Shown piece by piece: positions 21,191-32,437 of a DNA stretch of 64,000 nt (position 1 is the first letter of the stretch; every line of letters begins with the position of its first letter). The stretch comes from Effrenium voratum (Eukaryota > Sar > Dinophyceae > Suessiales > Symbiodiniaceae). The stretch covers positions 2,501 through 66,500 of the forward strand of contig CAUJNA010001591.1 of NCBI GenBank assembly GCA_963377175.1, in the 5' to 3' direction. The translations under genes were made by a program, and so were the position numbers. The notes under the pieces were generated by a model. That model saw only the letters and a program-made list of their open reading frames with translations, did no database searches and was not told the DNA's origin.

Positions 21191-21229
21191 GGACACGGGC
21201 CTAGGGCGGCCTCTCAGGATTCTTCCTCA

Positions 21230-21300
21230 GAAGCTTCGGTGACGAGGAGGAAGAGGTGCCTCGTGTTCGGCTGAAAGAACCGGGGAATCCATCCGAGTCG
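21230..21300 (+). CDS. Exon-like island, acidic
   Basis: After TTCCTCAG, reads SFGDEEEEVPRVRLKEP, followed by Pro/Ser-rich sequence with CCCCCAGCCCCCAG. A typical acidic linker exon; unassigned. Confidence 0.3.
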
Positions 21301-22134
21301 CCTGGCGGTCCCCAGCCCCCAGCCCCCAGCCATGAACCACTGAGCTCATGGACTAGCATTGCGCACTCGGATCCTGGAACTTCTCCTGGAACATCGCCCG
21401 AATTGAGACCCTCGCCACATGTTCGAGCCCGGAACAGCCAAGGACCAACGCAATGGGACTCACTGTGGAGAACCCCAACAAGTCCGAGCTGTGTTTCTCC
21501 TGGAAGGTGTGTCTCCGCATGAAGTGAAGCATCATCTTGGAGTCAGGGTGTTTCTTTTCAACCTGGGTTCCCATTGGGGGGCTTACCCCAGCAAATGGCC
21601 CAAAAGCAGGCAACACATACACACAGACAGGCACGCAAAAAAGCAAAAAAAACAAACAACAACATCTCGTTTTGGGCGACCCCGCCCGCTTTTGCTTGGG
21701 TTCGAGCAGAGGAGTAGCCACCTGTTGCTGTGGGGTTCACAGGTTTGCCTTAGTTTGGCGCACATCTTCCTACGCGGGAAACGAGGCCACGCCCCCCCGT
21801 GGCTTGATGTCTTTGTGTCCTTTGAAACAAGGACATGCTCTAAGGGTCCAAGTACCTGAGGCATTATGTCCTCCTTTTAACTCTTCACTGCTTGGACTCT
21901 TTGGGGACGCATGCCAGGCTTGCGCTTTTGTGATGCAAAGGCACGGTTGCCCCAATTCAAGGGAAGAAGCATTGCAGGAAGCCCGCGTTCCATAGGCTCC
22001 CTTCCCGGATTACGACATTCACTTGCACCAGCTGAATCAGAGGCTTTGCCTGTAAAGTTGGTGGTTCATGGTCCCCTAGGTTTCCCCTTTTGTTGTTGTG
22101 GGGAAACAAAACACCGTTGACATTTCTTCCGCAG
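21301..22134. other. No gene recognised
   Basis: Open frames without coding look. The interval 21,610-21,660 is A-rich. Confidence 0.4.
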
Positions 22135-22255
22135 CGAATCCAGACCATCCGGCCGCCGGCGCTTTACGGTGCGTGGCCGCGCCGTGAATAGCGCGAGGCG
22201 CGCGCGGACGGAGGTTCGCCGAGCCGTCCAACGGGGGACGCGTTTCGAAGTTTCC
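22135..22255 (+). CDS. Exon-like island, Arg-rich
   Basis: Starts after CATTTCTTCCGCAG, a good splice acceptor. Very GC-rich compared with both sides. The frame without stops is Arg-rich (RRRFTVRGRAVNSARRAR). No donor is certain and no family is recognised. Confidence 0.35.
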
Positions 22256-22487
22256 CCACAAAGACCCCGAACAGTTTTCTGATCTTTTCCAGTTGTTTTT
22301 TCCCGTGGGAAGCCGGCAACTTTGACCGTGATTTATGGGCATAGCGAAGTCACCGGTCTGGGAGCTCACCCATGAACGTCCTTTGGGAGGGTGTTTCTTT
22401 TCCGGTTTGTGACTTGTCCTTTGTCAGTTGCTCCCTTTTTGGCGATTTGCAACGTTACCGAGTGGCCATTTTTTCTCCTTTTGGCAG

Positions 22488-22545
22488 TTTCAATCGCTGC
22501 CGGGCTCGCGTTCGCGGATGAAGGGGATCACCATGTAACCACCAG
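22488..22545 (+). CDS. Exon-like island after a good acceptor
   Basis: The acceptor TTTTTTCTCCTTTTGGCAG ends at 22,487. The island reads SIAAGLAFADEGDHH in one frame; another frame stops at 22,538. A short exon is possible. Confidence 0.25.
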
Positions 22546-23769
22546 GATCTTGCATCCCTATGTCCCTTATTTTCCTCAAGGCGGCGATTTTTAATGGCAA
22601 ATGGTTGCCCTTTGCAGTTTTGATCATCACCATTTGGTAAATGCAGGACTGCGACCGGCGTCAAACCGGGCTTTCGCCCCCCGCTTCATGCCGCTTTTCT
22701 GGCTCGTGTCCCATTCGCCGAGTTCTGGTTCGGGCGTTGCCCTTGGAACCGTGGTTCAGCTGTCTTGATATCAATCTCCTCAAAATAAGTGGATTCCCTT
22801 TGGTTTCCCTTTAAACCAACCCAACAAATTGTCTTGATATCAAACTCTCTCTTTTTTCTTGCCACAAAAAGTAGCCATCACTCATGCCAGGAGTCTTGAC
22901 ATGGGACCATGCTCCAACTTTCAACTTGGTTTCTCAAGCTGGTTTCCACCCTTCCCACCGCCGGCCCAGGGGCCGACGCAAGGCAGGGCTCTCGGTTTCT
23001 GGAGAGGGCCCTAAGATTTGCCCAGTTTTTGTGGGGCGGGGGGCGGGGGCCCGAAGTCTTGTTCTTTCTTCTTTTTTTTTGGGGGGGGGGTGGGGGCCCT
23101 TTTGGGGGTTGGTGTATAGGGAGAATGAAATGGAGAACCCACTCAGACAATCATGACAAAACCACCCACAAAAGCATCTAGGGCCAATCTGTGCAGCCCA
23201 AAACCACCCCCCCCCCCCAAAAGGGGAGCATGGGAAACTCCAAAAATATGTTCTTTTGTGGATGCCCTCCATGTGGCTTGTTTGAAGGGCATCCGTGCCG
23301 TGAGGCCTTCTTTCAGGACTCCTTGGGTTGAGGCAAATCGCCCCGGAGTTTGGACCCAAAATGACTCCCAAAGGTTGGGAAGCTAAGAGCCTCATTTGGA
23401 GGGATGGTCTTTGGATGTCTTGACGCATGTTCTCCCTTTTTTTGTGTCCCTAAAATACAGGGAGCCCATGTGGAGGCTCCAAGGGGCGAGCAGTTCAGGT
23501 GGTCAGTGGGTTGTGCAGGCTTGAGGGGGGGGTGGTTGGTCTTCCGCTCCCATCGGTTTCTGTGTTGTCAGCTCGCATTGGGTAAACTCCGCGGAGTGCC
23601 CGAGATAGGTGCTACGAATGTCTTCAAATTCGGGTCGATTTGCAGTTGGACCATCGACAGGGGCTTTACCGGTGCTTACCTCAAGGCGCCTGTGTCGTTT
23701 TGGATGGGTGTTTTTTCAGGTCCACCCTCCAGCGGCGCCCTGTGTCTTTCTTTGTTTTTTGCGTTTTGA
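22546..23769. other. No gene recognised
   Basis: Contains a G/T-rich stretch with G-runs at 23,034-23,100 and a C-run at 23,208-23,219. The weak open frame at 23,560-23,760 has no recognisable domain. Confidence 0.4.
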
Positions 23770-23864
23770 AGCCTTTTAGTGTTTAGTGGTTGGATTTCCG
23801 TATTTATCCCACTAAAAGTTAGTCACTCTTGGCGGGGGATCTCAAAACGGACAGCCCAGGTTTT
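23770..23864 (+). repeat. Family B element, copy 2
   Basis: TTTTAGTGTTTAGTGG through CCCACTAAAAGTTAG to GGCGGGGGATCT. The outer stem TTAGTGG/CCACTAA is kept while the inner CTAAAAGTT/AACTTTTAG stem has decayed. Confidence 0.7.
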
Positions 23865-24007
23865 GGGCGAGTTCCCCCCTCAAAGTCACCGACCACCAGA
23901 AAAAGGCGCCCCTTTGACCTTTGACCCCACCTTTGGAGGTCTGGGCAAGCCTTTGGAGCGGAGCGATTGTTTTTCACGCGCCCAGACTTGAAATGCCAAC
24001 TCGCTTG

Positions 24008-24049
24008 CTTCCATTTGCTGAAATGAATTTATGTATATATATATATTAT

Positions 24050-24080
<31 letters not shown>

Positions 24081-24170
24081 TTTTATTTTTCCCCCCCCCC
24101 GTTGGTTTTCAAGGGAAATCTATCACTGCGTGAAATATGTGTATTTCTTCCAGTCTTAGCCACATGGAAG
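24008..24170 (+). repeat. Family Z element, copy 2, with TA expansion
   Basis: CTTCCATTTGC to CACATGGAAG, flanked by CTTG (24,004-24,007 and 24,171-24,174). A (TA)n tract of about 50 bases (24,032-24,083) has grown where the other copies have only a short T-rich stretch. Confidence 0.85.
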
Positions 24171-24509
24171 CTTGGGGCTTCCCGAGGCTTTGGCCTTTTG
24201 TGTTCTCCCCCGATTTTTCCCCCCCCCGACAAGAAAACACGGAGCGACCCCCGCCGGGCCCCTTTGGGGCTTCCTGCATACCAAAAAGGGGTCCCGGGTG
24301 TAAACGGCACCTCCCCCCCCCCCCCAGATGGGGGACGCGAGAGAGAGAGAGAGAGCTCCTCTCAGGAACGGAAAGATTCCCCAGGCCGGAGTTCGGCGTG
24401 TCATCCCCAATCCACCAGCCAGGACTTTTTTTTACACCACAGCTACATAATTACAAGGCCTGTTTTTGACCCACCGCCGACCTTATCTCTTCATTTGACA
24501 AACTCTGCA
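24171..24509. other. No gene recognised
   Basis: Contains C-runs (24,222, 24,313) and a (GA)n tract at 24,340-24,355. Confidence 0.45.
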
Positions 24510-24633
24510 CCTTTCTTGGGATATCTTGCACCGCATAAGAAACCTGGAATGACGATTCGCCTGTAAATACCAACAAACAATGGTTATTCATGGTTTCAAA
24601 CTGGGGCGAAATGGATTTCGTCCATCCACAGTA
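24510..24633 (+). repeat. Family P element, copy 4
   Basis: The interior CCTGTAAATACCAACAAACA and the right end TTTCGTCCATCCACAGTA match other P copies; the left end is decayed (ATCTTGCACCGC). Confidence 0.75.
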
Positions 24634-24956
24634 TCTCGGCCAGGGCCAAAGCAAATTGCGTTTCTTGGCTAGTCGCACCTGACGAGTCCTGGATAAGTGA
24701 GACCAAATTTTCTGCGGTCTTTGGTGGCTGCATGCACTGGGACCACCGCAAGACCGGTGAAGAAAAGGCCTTTTAGAATGATGTACTCTATGTTCACCAT
24801 ATTCTGTGAAAGCTCAAAAATGCAAGAATGATTCTTTTCGGTGCGAATTGGAAGGTTCATGTTGTGGTTTCCTTTTGGTTTCCCAGGACACCCTGGTGGA
24901 ATTTGTGCCCAAAGGTCCACCTGCTTTCCACCGGCTTGGGCTTGAGAAGGTTGGTC

Positions 24957-25079
24957 ATGGCCTCTGGAAAAAAAATCGGCCGCTTTGCGTATGCACGTAT
25001 TGCCAGACTGGACGAATCTGATCGCCTTTTGGCCTGGGGTTTCTTCATGGAAATTCCCGGCGTCTTAAGGGAGCCATGA
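24957..25079 (+). CDS. Short open frame with coding look, unknown
   Basis: ATG at 24,957 to TGA at 25,077-25,079, 40 codons: a basic start (GKKIGRFAYARIARLDE) and a hydrophobic end (LLAWGFFMEIPGVL). It could be a last exon or a small protein. The GC-rich open stretch 25,080-25,250 downstream reads VRLDADRPDLTTGFVFW and may be another exon. Confidence 0.3.
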   Translation: MASGKKIGRFAYARIARLDESDRLLAWGFFMEIPGVLREP

Positions 25080-25689
25080 CCCGCCGGCGCGGAGATTTGG
25101 CTTCGCCTTTGGGCGACGTGTTGGCTTCGAGGTTTCCAGTTCGGCTCGATGCAGATCGACCTGATCTGACCACTGGATTTGTTTTCTGGTTTTCTAGTTG
25201 CGAGTCTGCACTGATGGGATTTGACTCGCTGACTTCCATGCGTCTGCCTCACCAAGGTCCTTTGCTTGGGGATCAAACTCATTTCTGGTGTTCCCAGACA
25301 CGCAGTGGCGCCCCCTCCCCCTCCCCTAATATTATGGTTGGAGGCTTCGCTTAAAGTTTGAGTACTTGGAGTTTCCGTGGCACTTTCAAAATGGGTTGTC
25401 ATGGGCCGATCTTCGTGAGTAGAAGAAACATCTTGTAGGCTGATTCAGACTCCGGGAGGTGCGATGTGGATGCCCTTTGGACGTGGGCTGGACCTGATTA
25501 CCCTTGGCCTGAAATGCGCCAAATCAGGATTTCAGATTGGCGGTGCTGGACAGCCAAGAAGGTTTCAAGCTGCACTGAGCGAGATCTGGGTATTTGTTGA
25601 CATCGGGGGCCGGGGGGGGGGGGGGGGGCTAAATGTGGTGGATGTTTCCGTTCCAATGCCCGAAGATGTACTCGTTGACCCCTTAAGCA

Positions 25690-25805
25690 CATGTTCAGCT
25701 GGTACTTGGACCGTCCGGAAGAGGCGCAAGCTGGCAGAAGCAGAGGCTGAGAGGATGCACAACGAGGCAACCGCGAGGAAGCGGAAGGAGGAACAAGCTG
25801 TCCCT
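25690..25805 (+). CDS. Exon-like island, basic helix
   Basis: Reads VRKRRKLAEAEAERMHNEAT and continues Lys/Glu-rich, a charged helix or nuclear-signal-like segment. It follows a G-run (25,612-25,628) and intron-like sequence. No domain is assigned. Confidence 0.35.
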
Positions 25806-26472
25806 CACTGTCTTCGGAGTTTTTGTGCTGCTCCATGCAGAGGAGTGCCCGGTGGCCACCAACAGATTTACCCTTCCTCCAACTAACGTGGCACCTGTGG
25901 CGAGGTACCTGGAAGATTCATTTCCTTTTGAAGGGAGCCCCTGTCAGTTGCCATGTTAGTTGGAGGGAGGGTATCTGAGATTCCAGACCACGACGCTCAA
26001 GCGGCACATGTGCTCTTGAACCAGGTCCTGCCACACGTGTGCAGACACAAACTCATGAGCTGGCCACAGGAGCACGCCGCACATGCTCCGTCCATGTCGA
26101 AACCACCCATTTTTCTCGAGCAAGCCCTTTGACTGGCTTTTGCGAGTTGCCATCGCTCCGCAATTCTTAGCTTTTTGTGATTCTTTGTCCTTGTGGTTCT
26201 TCCAACCAAAACTACCTTGGACTGATTTGCCTTCCGGTTTCAAAGCTCGGGCCTGCTTTTCGTCAAGGTACGAACTTGGTTTCCCTTCTTGCGGACATGT
26301 AATCTAGATAGTCATAGGTTTAGTGGCTTCTTCTGGGTACCTCCTACAATGGTAAGTTAGTGGAAGCACCGGGTTAGAGTACACATTGAGGTCTAAAATT
26401 TAAGGACCTCATGGGGCATTAGCTTACTCTTGTGTTTTTGGCTTTAAGGATCCCCTTTCTGCGAGACAACCT
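25806..26472. other. No gene recognised
   Basis: An imperfect inverted repeat around GTTGGAGG.AGGGTA: CTACCCTCCAAC-like segments occur near 25,868-25,885 and 25,957-25,972. Otherwise featureless. Confidence 0.4.
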
Positions 26473-26620
26473 GAGACACAATCAAAACCCGGGTAGATGA
26501 AGGTTGGTAAGGGGCAGTCCACCAGCCAGAGATATTGGAAGGCGGGATTCCGCCTTCTTATTTCTTGAAGCATGGTTTTGGGGTTCCGACCATTTTAATA
26601 CCGGGCTTTCATTGCGACGC
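26473..26620 (+). repeat. Family Q element, copy 2
   Basis: GAGACACAATCAAAACCCGG to CCGGGCTTTCATTGCGACGC, flanked by ACCT (26,469-26,472 and 26,621-26,624). Contains GGCGGGATTCCGCC, a small palindrome at the centre. Confidence 0.85.
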
Positions 26621-26759
26621 ACCTGATTTTGATTTTCGAGTTTTCCGTTTTGATTCGGGCGCATCCCCGAGCAGCACCCCGAAGCCCTTGGCCATTCTGG
26701 CGGTGTCGAGTTGTTGGTTGTCATGCTTCTGTGAGGCCCACAGTAGCCCCCTTTCTCAC

Positions 26760-26850
26760 CCCTTTTTTGGGGGAGGGTTCCCCTACTGAAATAGACTACA
26801 GAAAAAAAGGGTACCCTTATTCTAACCTCTCTACTGAAAAAAACCTTTTG
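26760..26850 (+). repeat. Family S repeat, copy 1
   Basis: CCTACTGAAATAGACTACAG to TTATTCTAACCTCTCTACTG. Has the palindrome AAGGGTACCCTT. It is preceded by CACCCCTTTTTTGGGGGAGG, related to the 34-base unit at 56,687. Confidence 0.75.
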
Positions 26851-27721
26851 AGGGTCCCATTGTGTAAAGAGAAACCGACGCCCATTGTTGGGGGATTGCA
26901 ACCCAGTTGGGCATGGTTCCCCTCTTCAATTTGTTTGTAGGCTTTGATCTACACCAAGTGACGCGGAATGGATTTGGTCCACCCAAATATGTTCTTCCTG
27001 TTCGGCTAGGTCTTTTGACCCTGGGGTTGAACGGGAAACCACTGGGTGGGGGATTCCCCATAGAGACAAATCCTTTCCAGGGCCGAACAATCCCTAGCAG
27101 CCGGCCAGGCGCGGATGCCGAAGCAGCGAGCAGTGCCTGTCTCAGCTGTGTGACTCGCCATTCTGACGGGGCCCTGGCCCTTGGAGAGGGAGTTGTGTGT
27201 GCGTCTAAGATGGAGTCCAATACCCAAAAGCCACTAGGGTAAATTGGGATGGGTCTTTAGGGTCCAAGTTGGGTGCGTGCTGCTTCTCTCGGATGGATTC
27301 CATGAGCCCTAAACCACTAGGTAAATTGGGATGTACCCTTTAGTAGCTAGTAGCGCAATGCTGCTCGGACAGTATACGACCTGGCCGGGCCATCAAAGTT
27401 GGTGATTTTCAAATCCCCCTCAGTACCACCGGTACTGCAGGCGCCGTGCCGTGCAGACCACAACGAGTCCGGCTATATAGCAGCTAGTGGCTGTATATCC
27501 CAACCCCTGGTGGTTTGGGAGCTGAAAGAATCGATCTTCGCGGACGATTCCGGGGACCGGGGCCTTTTCCCAGGTTCTTTGCCGCCGCAAGGCCTTGAAG
27601 TGGTTGGGTGGAGGGGGTGGGAATCCACTCATGCGCAGCAGCTTTTTCAAAAAGCAGCTGCCAGCGTAGGCTGCGAACGGACCCCTTGCAGCCTCAAATC
27701 ACGATATGCTCTCTTTTGCAG
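26851..27721. other. No gene recognised; weak candidates
   Basis: The interval 27,100-27,215 has a GC-rich open stretch (ADAEAASSACLSCVTRH) and 27,520-27,660 another. Neither has clear splice signals. A repeat of CCACTAGG.TAAATTGGGATG occurs at 27,231 and 27,317. Confidence 0.35.
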
Positions 27722-27834
27722 GTCGGAAATCAACTTCCCATCGCTCAAATGTGATGAAATGACCAAAGTGAAAGCCAATGCTGAGATTGACCTGCGCAGC
27801 CAAGAAGCTGTTTTTGCACAGATCATGTTCAGGG
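27722..27834 (+). CDS. Exon-like island with both splice signals
   Basis: The acceptor TGCTCTCTTTTGCAG ends at 27,721, and a possible donor GTGTCA starts at 27,835. It is open throughout: SEINFPSLKCDEMTKVKANA, then EIDLRSQEAVFAQIMF. Mixed polar composition, as in a globular protein. No family recognised. Confidence 0.4.
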
Positions 27835-28934
27835 GTGTCAGCGCAAGTGGGGTGCTTATCAAGGCCGCACCCCTTGGTTGGCTTTGAGTCTCGAGGGTAC
27901 ATCCGGAGACCACGAATCAAAGAAGCCCATCAAATGTTCAACTGCCCCTGATTAGTATGATCCGATTTTTTTCGAGGTTAACATTAGTGGACGTAAAGCT
28001 CTACACCCAAATGTTCAATCATATTGTTTCGCCATTTGACACCCTCATCGGATGTCGAGGGACTGAAGTTTAAGAGCTGGAACTAATTGGAACCTCAAGA
28101 GCGTTTGACAAGAATACCCTAAATAATGTCTGCCAAAGGGTCCCCTATTCAAATCTACACCCAAATGGGTTTGTGTCATACTAGGGACCACCCCAAACAA
28201 TTACTATAACGATATGATTAAAGAAACGCAGCGCACTGGGTTTGCCGAAGTAGGCAGCCAACTGGCGTGTCTACGTGGTTTCACTTACGAAACTGCCAAT
28301 GGTTGCTTCCCTCAAGCCAGAGGGGTGACAAGAACATAAGATAAATATGTGGTGGGTCCCGAATTAAACATCATAGTCCGTGAACTCTTCGGGCGGCAAA
28401 CGACCTGGCATTGCGGCGCAAGCGCAGGCGCTGATGACATGTCTAGGGCAAACGGCATGTAGTGAACCCATATCAATTCGTACCCATCTCAGTCTCGTAC
28501 CTTCATGGTTGTTGCTTCCCTTGAATTAGCTCCCCTTTGTCATTTGTTTTTCCCGGGGGGTCCCCTGTGTTTTGTACTAACCAGGCAAACAATATAGCTT
28601 TTTGCTGGGGCCGAATTCCAGACAAGGTTGGAAGTTTAGTTTTAGGTTGCCACTTTTGAGCCAAGGTTGAATTGTCCTTCAAAGTGACAAAGTCATGGGA
28701 ATGACCCATATTGATATCATGGAAACTGTCATATTCCACAACCAGTCCTGCTTTGACCCGCGACGCCCCTCATCAACATCGACCAGGGGGTAATTGTTCC
28801 TTACTAGGTATCCATCAAGGCTGGCTAATCCTCAAAGCAACAACTCGTCGCTGGTAGCATTTGGGAAGAATTTCATCACAACTGAATTAAGTTTATGTGT
28901 GCAAGACTCTTGTTTGCTCAATGTTCCTTGTGGA
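27835..28934. other. No gene recognised
   Basis: AT-richer, intron-like. A GC-rich spot at 28,385-28,445 is too short to judge. Confidence 0.45.
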
Positions 28935-29035
28935 ATTGCTTCGGCGAGCGTGCTGCAGCGGTTCGGGGCAGAGCTTGGCGTTGAAATCCTCGTGCTTGGG
29001 GAAGAAGAGGGACACACCGAAAAGCGGGGCACACT
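28935..29035 (+). CDS. Exon-like island, unknown gene
   Basis: Reads ASVLQRFGAELGVEILVLGE then an acidic tail. Looks like a helix-strand segment of a folded protein. Lies inside a longer open stretch (28,794-29,171). Unassigned. Confidence 0.35.
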
Positions 29036-29375
29036 TCTGGGTGCCCAGAAAAATGCAATCACCGCCCCACAGACCCCTACATACGGGCAATATCCTAGTC
29101 ATTTTATAAGCCTCGGACGCTGGCGATCTCCTTCTTCAATTCATTTTTTTGAAAAAGCATTAGCCATCTAGTTTGGTTTGGCGTGTCTGCAAATCATGTT
29201 TTCTTGGGACAATTCAACAATTGTGTGAGTGAGCCTTTGTTCTGGGGACCCCGAAGAATGCTTGGTGTCCTTTTGGCCTTTCCTTTGCCAGCCAAAAGGG
29301 GTGCCGAGCCGGAAAAGATGAGCCATGTGGCATTCCGCATCCCGCGACTCGCTGAACCGCGACTTGGCGTCTTTC

Positions 29376-29490
29376 CATGGTTGTTGTTGGGAAACATTTT
29401 ACAGTTTTGCTTATTGTGGCTTAGTGGTTGAAATCCAACCACTTAGCTGCTAACATTTAGATTGTTGCTCCCCTTCCAACGTCAACCAAG
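29376..29490 (+). repeat. Family W element, copy 1
   Basis: Begins CATGGTTGTTGTTGGGAAAC and ends CCTTCCAACGTCAACCAAG, flanked by TTTC (29,372-29,375 and 29,491-29,494). The central hairpin is AGTGGTTG-AAATC-CAACCACT at about 29,423-29,443. A pyrimidine-rich stretch precedes the right end. Confidence 0.9.
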
Positions 29491-29519
29491 TTTCGCGTCT
29501 CGAACGAACGTCTCGCCAG

Positions 29520-29640
29520 GCGAGCTGGATGCCTATCGGGAAGCTCCTGAAACAGCTCGGAATGCGAGGCGAAGGGAGGGAATGGAGCAGGTGCTGCTTC
29601 CAGTGGCCCTACCCTGTGCTCTCCATGGGAATCTATGGTT
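29520..29640 (+). CDS. Exon-like island just after a family W element
   Basis: Follows TCTCGCCAG (ending 29,519), 30 bases downstream of the element. Reads ELDAYREAPETARNARRREG then a hydrophobic stretch. Unassigned; its position next to the element fits the exon-element pattern of this window. Confidence 0.35.
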
Positions 29641-29931
29641 CGAAGCCGAGAGGTGAGAAAGCCCTGGTTACTTGCTTGCTATGTTGGTAACATAAAGCGC
29701 TGGGATAGTAGCTGCAGTTGGGCAAGGAGAACTGGTACAACTAGGGGAAGCCATCGCGTAAGACCTAAAGGCAAACATACCTGGCAACCCAAGCGGCAAA
29801 GAACTGGAACTGGCCTTGGGTGAAAGCGGAATGGTTCCTATGATTCCTGTGGGTCTTGTTCCTATCTATGGCTCCTATTGTTGCTATGATTGCTATGGTT
29901 GCTACTGTGACAATATCGGTCACCAGTTGGA

Positions 29932-30016
29932 ATGGATGAAGCTTGAAATCCTAGGAATTCTCGATAGAATGCCACTCCCAACTGGTGCCGACCGGCGTTC
30001 ATTTTGTCCATCCGCG
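29932..30016. repeat. Family P element, copy 5 (decayed)
   Basis: GGAATGGATGAAGCTTGAAA on the left and TTTTGTCCATCCGCGG on the right are imperfect P ends. Internal CCAACTGGTGC matches copy 3. Confidence 0.5.
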
Positions 30017-31345
30017 GCGTGGTTGCATCCCATCGCAAAGGGCCTGCCTCTCCTTGTTGCTCAACCCATGTAGGCTTTTTCGCTCAGCTTTCCAAGGCGA
30101 ATCGGCCTTTGAAGGCTTTGGGTTTTGATCTGTCAGATTTCTGGTCTCAATCATTACTTTAAAGCCATGGTTGTAAGAAAAGCCCCAGTTATGCCAGTTT
30201 TGAACATAGTTATGAGTTAGAGCCAAATCGGTTGAATCACAGTGAACCTCGCACTGGGTGGTTTGGACTGGCAAAGGTACGGTTTTTACCTGGCACGTGG
30301 TTTCCATCACCATTTCGTTTGGATTGGAAGGGTTGGGGGCTGTCCAAAGCACGCGCTCAGTTCCCACGAAACGTATGACCAAAGAACATCGTTGTGGGAA
30401 ATCCGGTTTTAGGACTTCTGTCTGTGATACCAATGCCCTTGAAAGCGATAAGATAGGCATGGGACTTGATAACCTTGGTGTCACAGAAGTGTTATTGTCC
30501 GCAAGCATGACAAAGAGCCAGCAACGAACAACACTACGAAAATAGTCTTAGACTACAGAAATAAGGGAACCCTTATTCTAACCTCTACTGGACGACCTAC
30601 TAGGTGGAGGAAAGGTGCACCCTCTGAGACCATGAGCAAAATGTGTTGTTTTCGGGCAGTCAAAGGTCAGATCGGGTCGGTCCGCTTTGGAATGGGATGA
30701 CTGTTCAGGTCGTTGTCCTTTCAGCCCAAACAGACCCGCACCCTTCTCCTTTCCTGTGCTTTCCTGTGCTTTCCCGATGTTCTCACTCAGGTTTGCTCGC
30801 GAAATCCCTTGCCCCTGGATTCCTAGCGCATATCTGAAAGTTGGCGGTCATCTTTCCCACGGGTTCCAAAAGACATTCCCTCAGCCCTGGGCCCAAGGCT
30901 GATCTTGCCCAGAAATAGCGAACCTTCTGGAACCTCCAACGAATCAACATCCGAAAACGGGAGGTCAAAAGATCGACTCGCAAGCCCAATTTTGCAATCT
31001 CAGGAATAGCCTCCCGAATGGTGGACCATACATTTTAACCTAAATGATGTTCAGCAGAGGGTCCCCACCTCTCCTCTCATTTGAGGAGTGACTTTGACTC
31101 AAGTGCCAAGTGCCAGCCCTTCGGTGTGAGCCGAGTGTCTAAAAGCGCGCCTATTCGTCTGGCTCGTAACAACCTTGCAAGCCCATGAAACCAAGTAGTT
31201 AAAAAGGCATTGGGTTTCCCCTTGGTTTTCTTGCACCAGACTGGATATGAGTCAGCTTGAAACAAACACCGTCATGCACTTTCTGACCTGAGAACAAAAC
31301 ATGAAAAACGATACCGGGCGTCCTCGGGTCCTTTGACGCTGGCTC
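30017..31345. other. No gene recognised; contains a family S remnant
   Basis: The interval 30,546-30,600 carries TAGACTACAGAAATAAGGGA to CTTATTCTAACCTCTACTGG, a shortened S copy. The remainder has no supported gene. Confidence 0.5.
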
Positions 31346-31349
31346 ATAT

Positions 31350-31440
31350 GGGTGTGGGTCAAGAGTAACGCGGATTTGAGTCCATGCTTCCATTTACCAG
31401 GGTTCCATTTTTTAGGTTGCCCTATTTTTGACCAACAGCA
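31350..31440 (+). repeat. Family X element, copy 1
   Basis: GGGTGTGGGTCAAGA to TTTTTGACCAACAGCA, flanked by ATAT (31,346-31,349 and 31,441-31,444). The interior CCATGCTTCCATTTACCAGG is typical of family X. Confidence 0.85.
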
Positions 31441-32116
31441 ATATCCTCAAACTTAGACATGTGCCAACTCACAGAGCTGGTTTCAAGCCCATAGGGTCCC
31501 CAAGATCGGAGTGGAAGAAAGTAGCCATGGGACTTGGAATCCTACTTTGGTATCCACGTGGACAAAAATGGCTGGACATTTTCGACGTGATGTTGGTTTA
31601 GGTGCTTGCCCTGGAAAAGCCGCAACTTTCAATTCTCGAACGGAGGTTTCCCGACCGAGACCAAAGTACTCTAGTTGAAAAGGTTGACTTCGGAATACGG
31701 GGGGCCCTATAGAGTTTCTCTACGTCACGCGAAATTTTTCGGAGAACGGTCCTCCGCAAAAATCCGAAGCTCTTGAAATATGTGCGGGCGACGCAGTCGC
31801 AAGGCGCGGAACTGTTTGTTCTAGAAAACTCCTGGCTCGCTGGGTCCTCCCTTTGGTGGTGATATGGGAAACCAACAGGAAGCCGATCATTTTTCGGGGT
31901 TCATTCGCCCCCGATTTTTCTTTAAGACCCTCCCTCTTGAGGGAATCCGCAATTGCTTCCGGGGGAAACCCTCAGCAAATGGGCCCATGTCTTTGCGCAG
32001 GCCCCAGGAAGTTGAGGCCGAGCTGCCGCTTGTGCCGCTGGGCTGAATGAAAGTTGGCACTTTGACGCCTGGGGAAGGCTTCGGGCACTGAAACCCCGCA
32101 GAGAATCGAAGCTACG
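31441..32116. other. No gene recognised; one short coding candidate
   Basis: After CAG near 32,001, PQEVEAELPLVPLG reads to a stop at 32,044. The interval 31,775-31,835 is also open (RATQSQGAELFVLENS). Both are weak. Confidence 0.3.
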
Positions 32117-32178
32117 TGAGCCACGTGCTTAACATCCGGGTAGATAAAAGTTAATGAGAGGCAGCCCCAACCATAGAT
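32117..32178 (+). repeat. Family Q element, copy 3 (left half)
   Basis: AGCCACGTGCTTAACATCCG then GGGTAGATAAAAGTTAATGA; cut at a family X element. The right half was not found. Confidence 0.7.
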
Positions 32179-32284
32179 GGGTATGGGTCAAAATGAAACC
32201 AGGATATGGACCGCAGGTCTTGGTCCATGTCTTTCCATTTACCAGGGTTCCGTTTTGGGGTTACCCAATTTTTGACCCACAGCC
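32179..32284 (+). repeat. Family X element, copy 2
   Basis: GGGTATGGGTCAAAA to TTTTTGACCCACAGCC. Interior: TATGGACCGCAGGTCTTGGT and TTTCCATTTACCAGGGTTCC. Sits between Q copy 3 and Y copy 3. Confidence 0.85.
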
Positions 32285-32310
32285 AAATCAGGCTTGGCTT
32301 GTGATTGTTT

Positions 32311-32437
32311 GGCCATGGGTCAAAAGCCAAATCGTACCCCCAGTGAACATCCCAATCCAACCACTCAAACAGGTTCTCAAATCGGTGGTGAATTCACCTA
32401 CCCCAAAATGGGATCCCATTGGTTGTGACCCAGAGCC
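32311..32437 (-). repeat. Family Y element, copy 3 (reversed)
   Basis: GGCCATGGGTCAAAA to TTGTGACCCAGAGCC. CCCAGTGAACATCCCAATCC shows it is the reverse complement of the copies at 1,489 and 43,702. The flanks GTTT and ATTT differ at one base. Confidence 0.85.
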
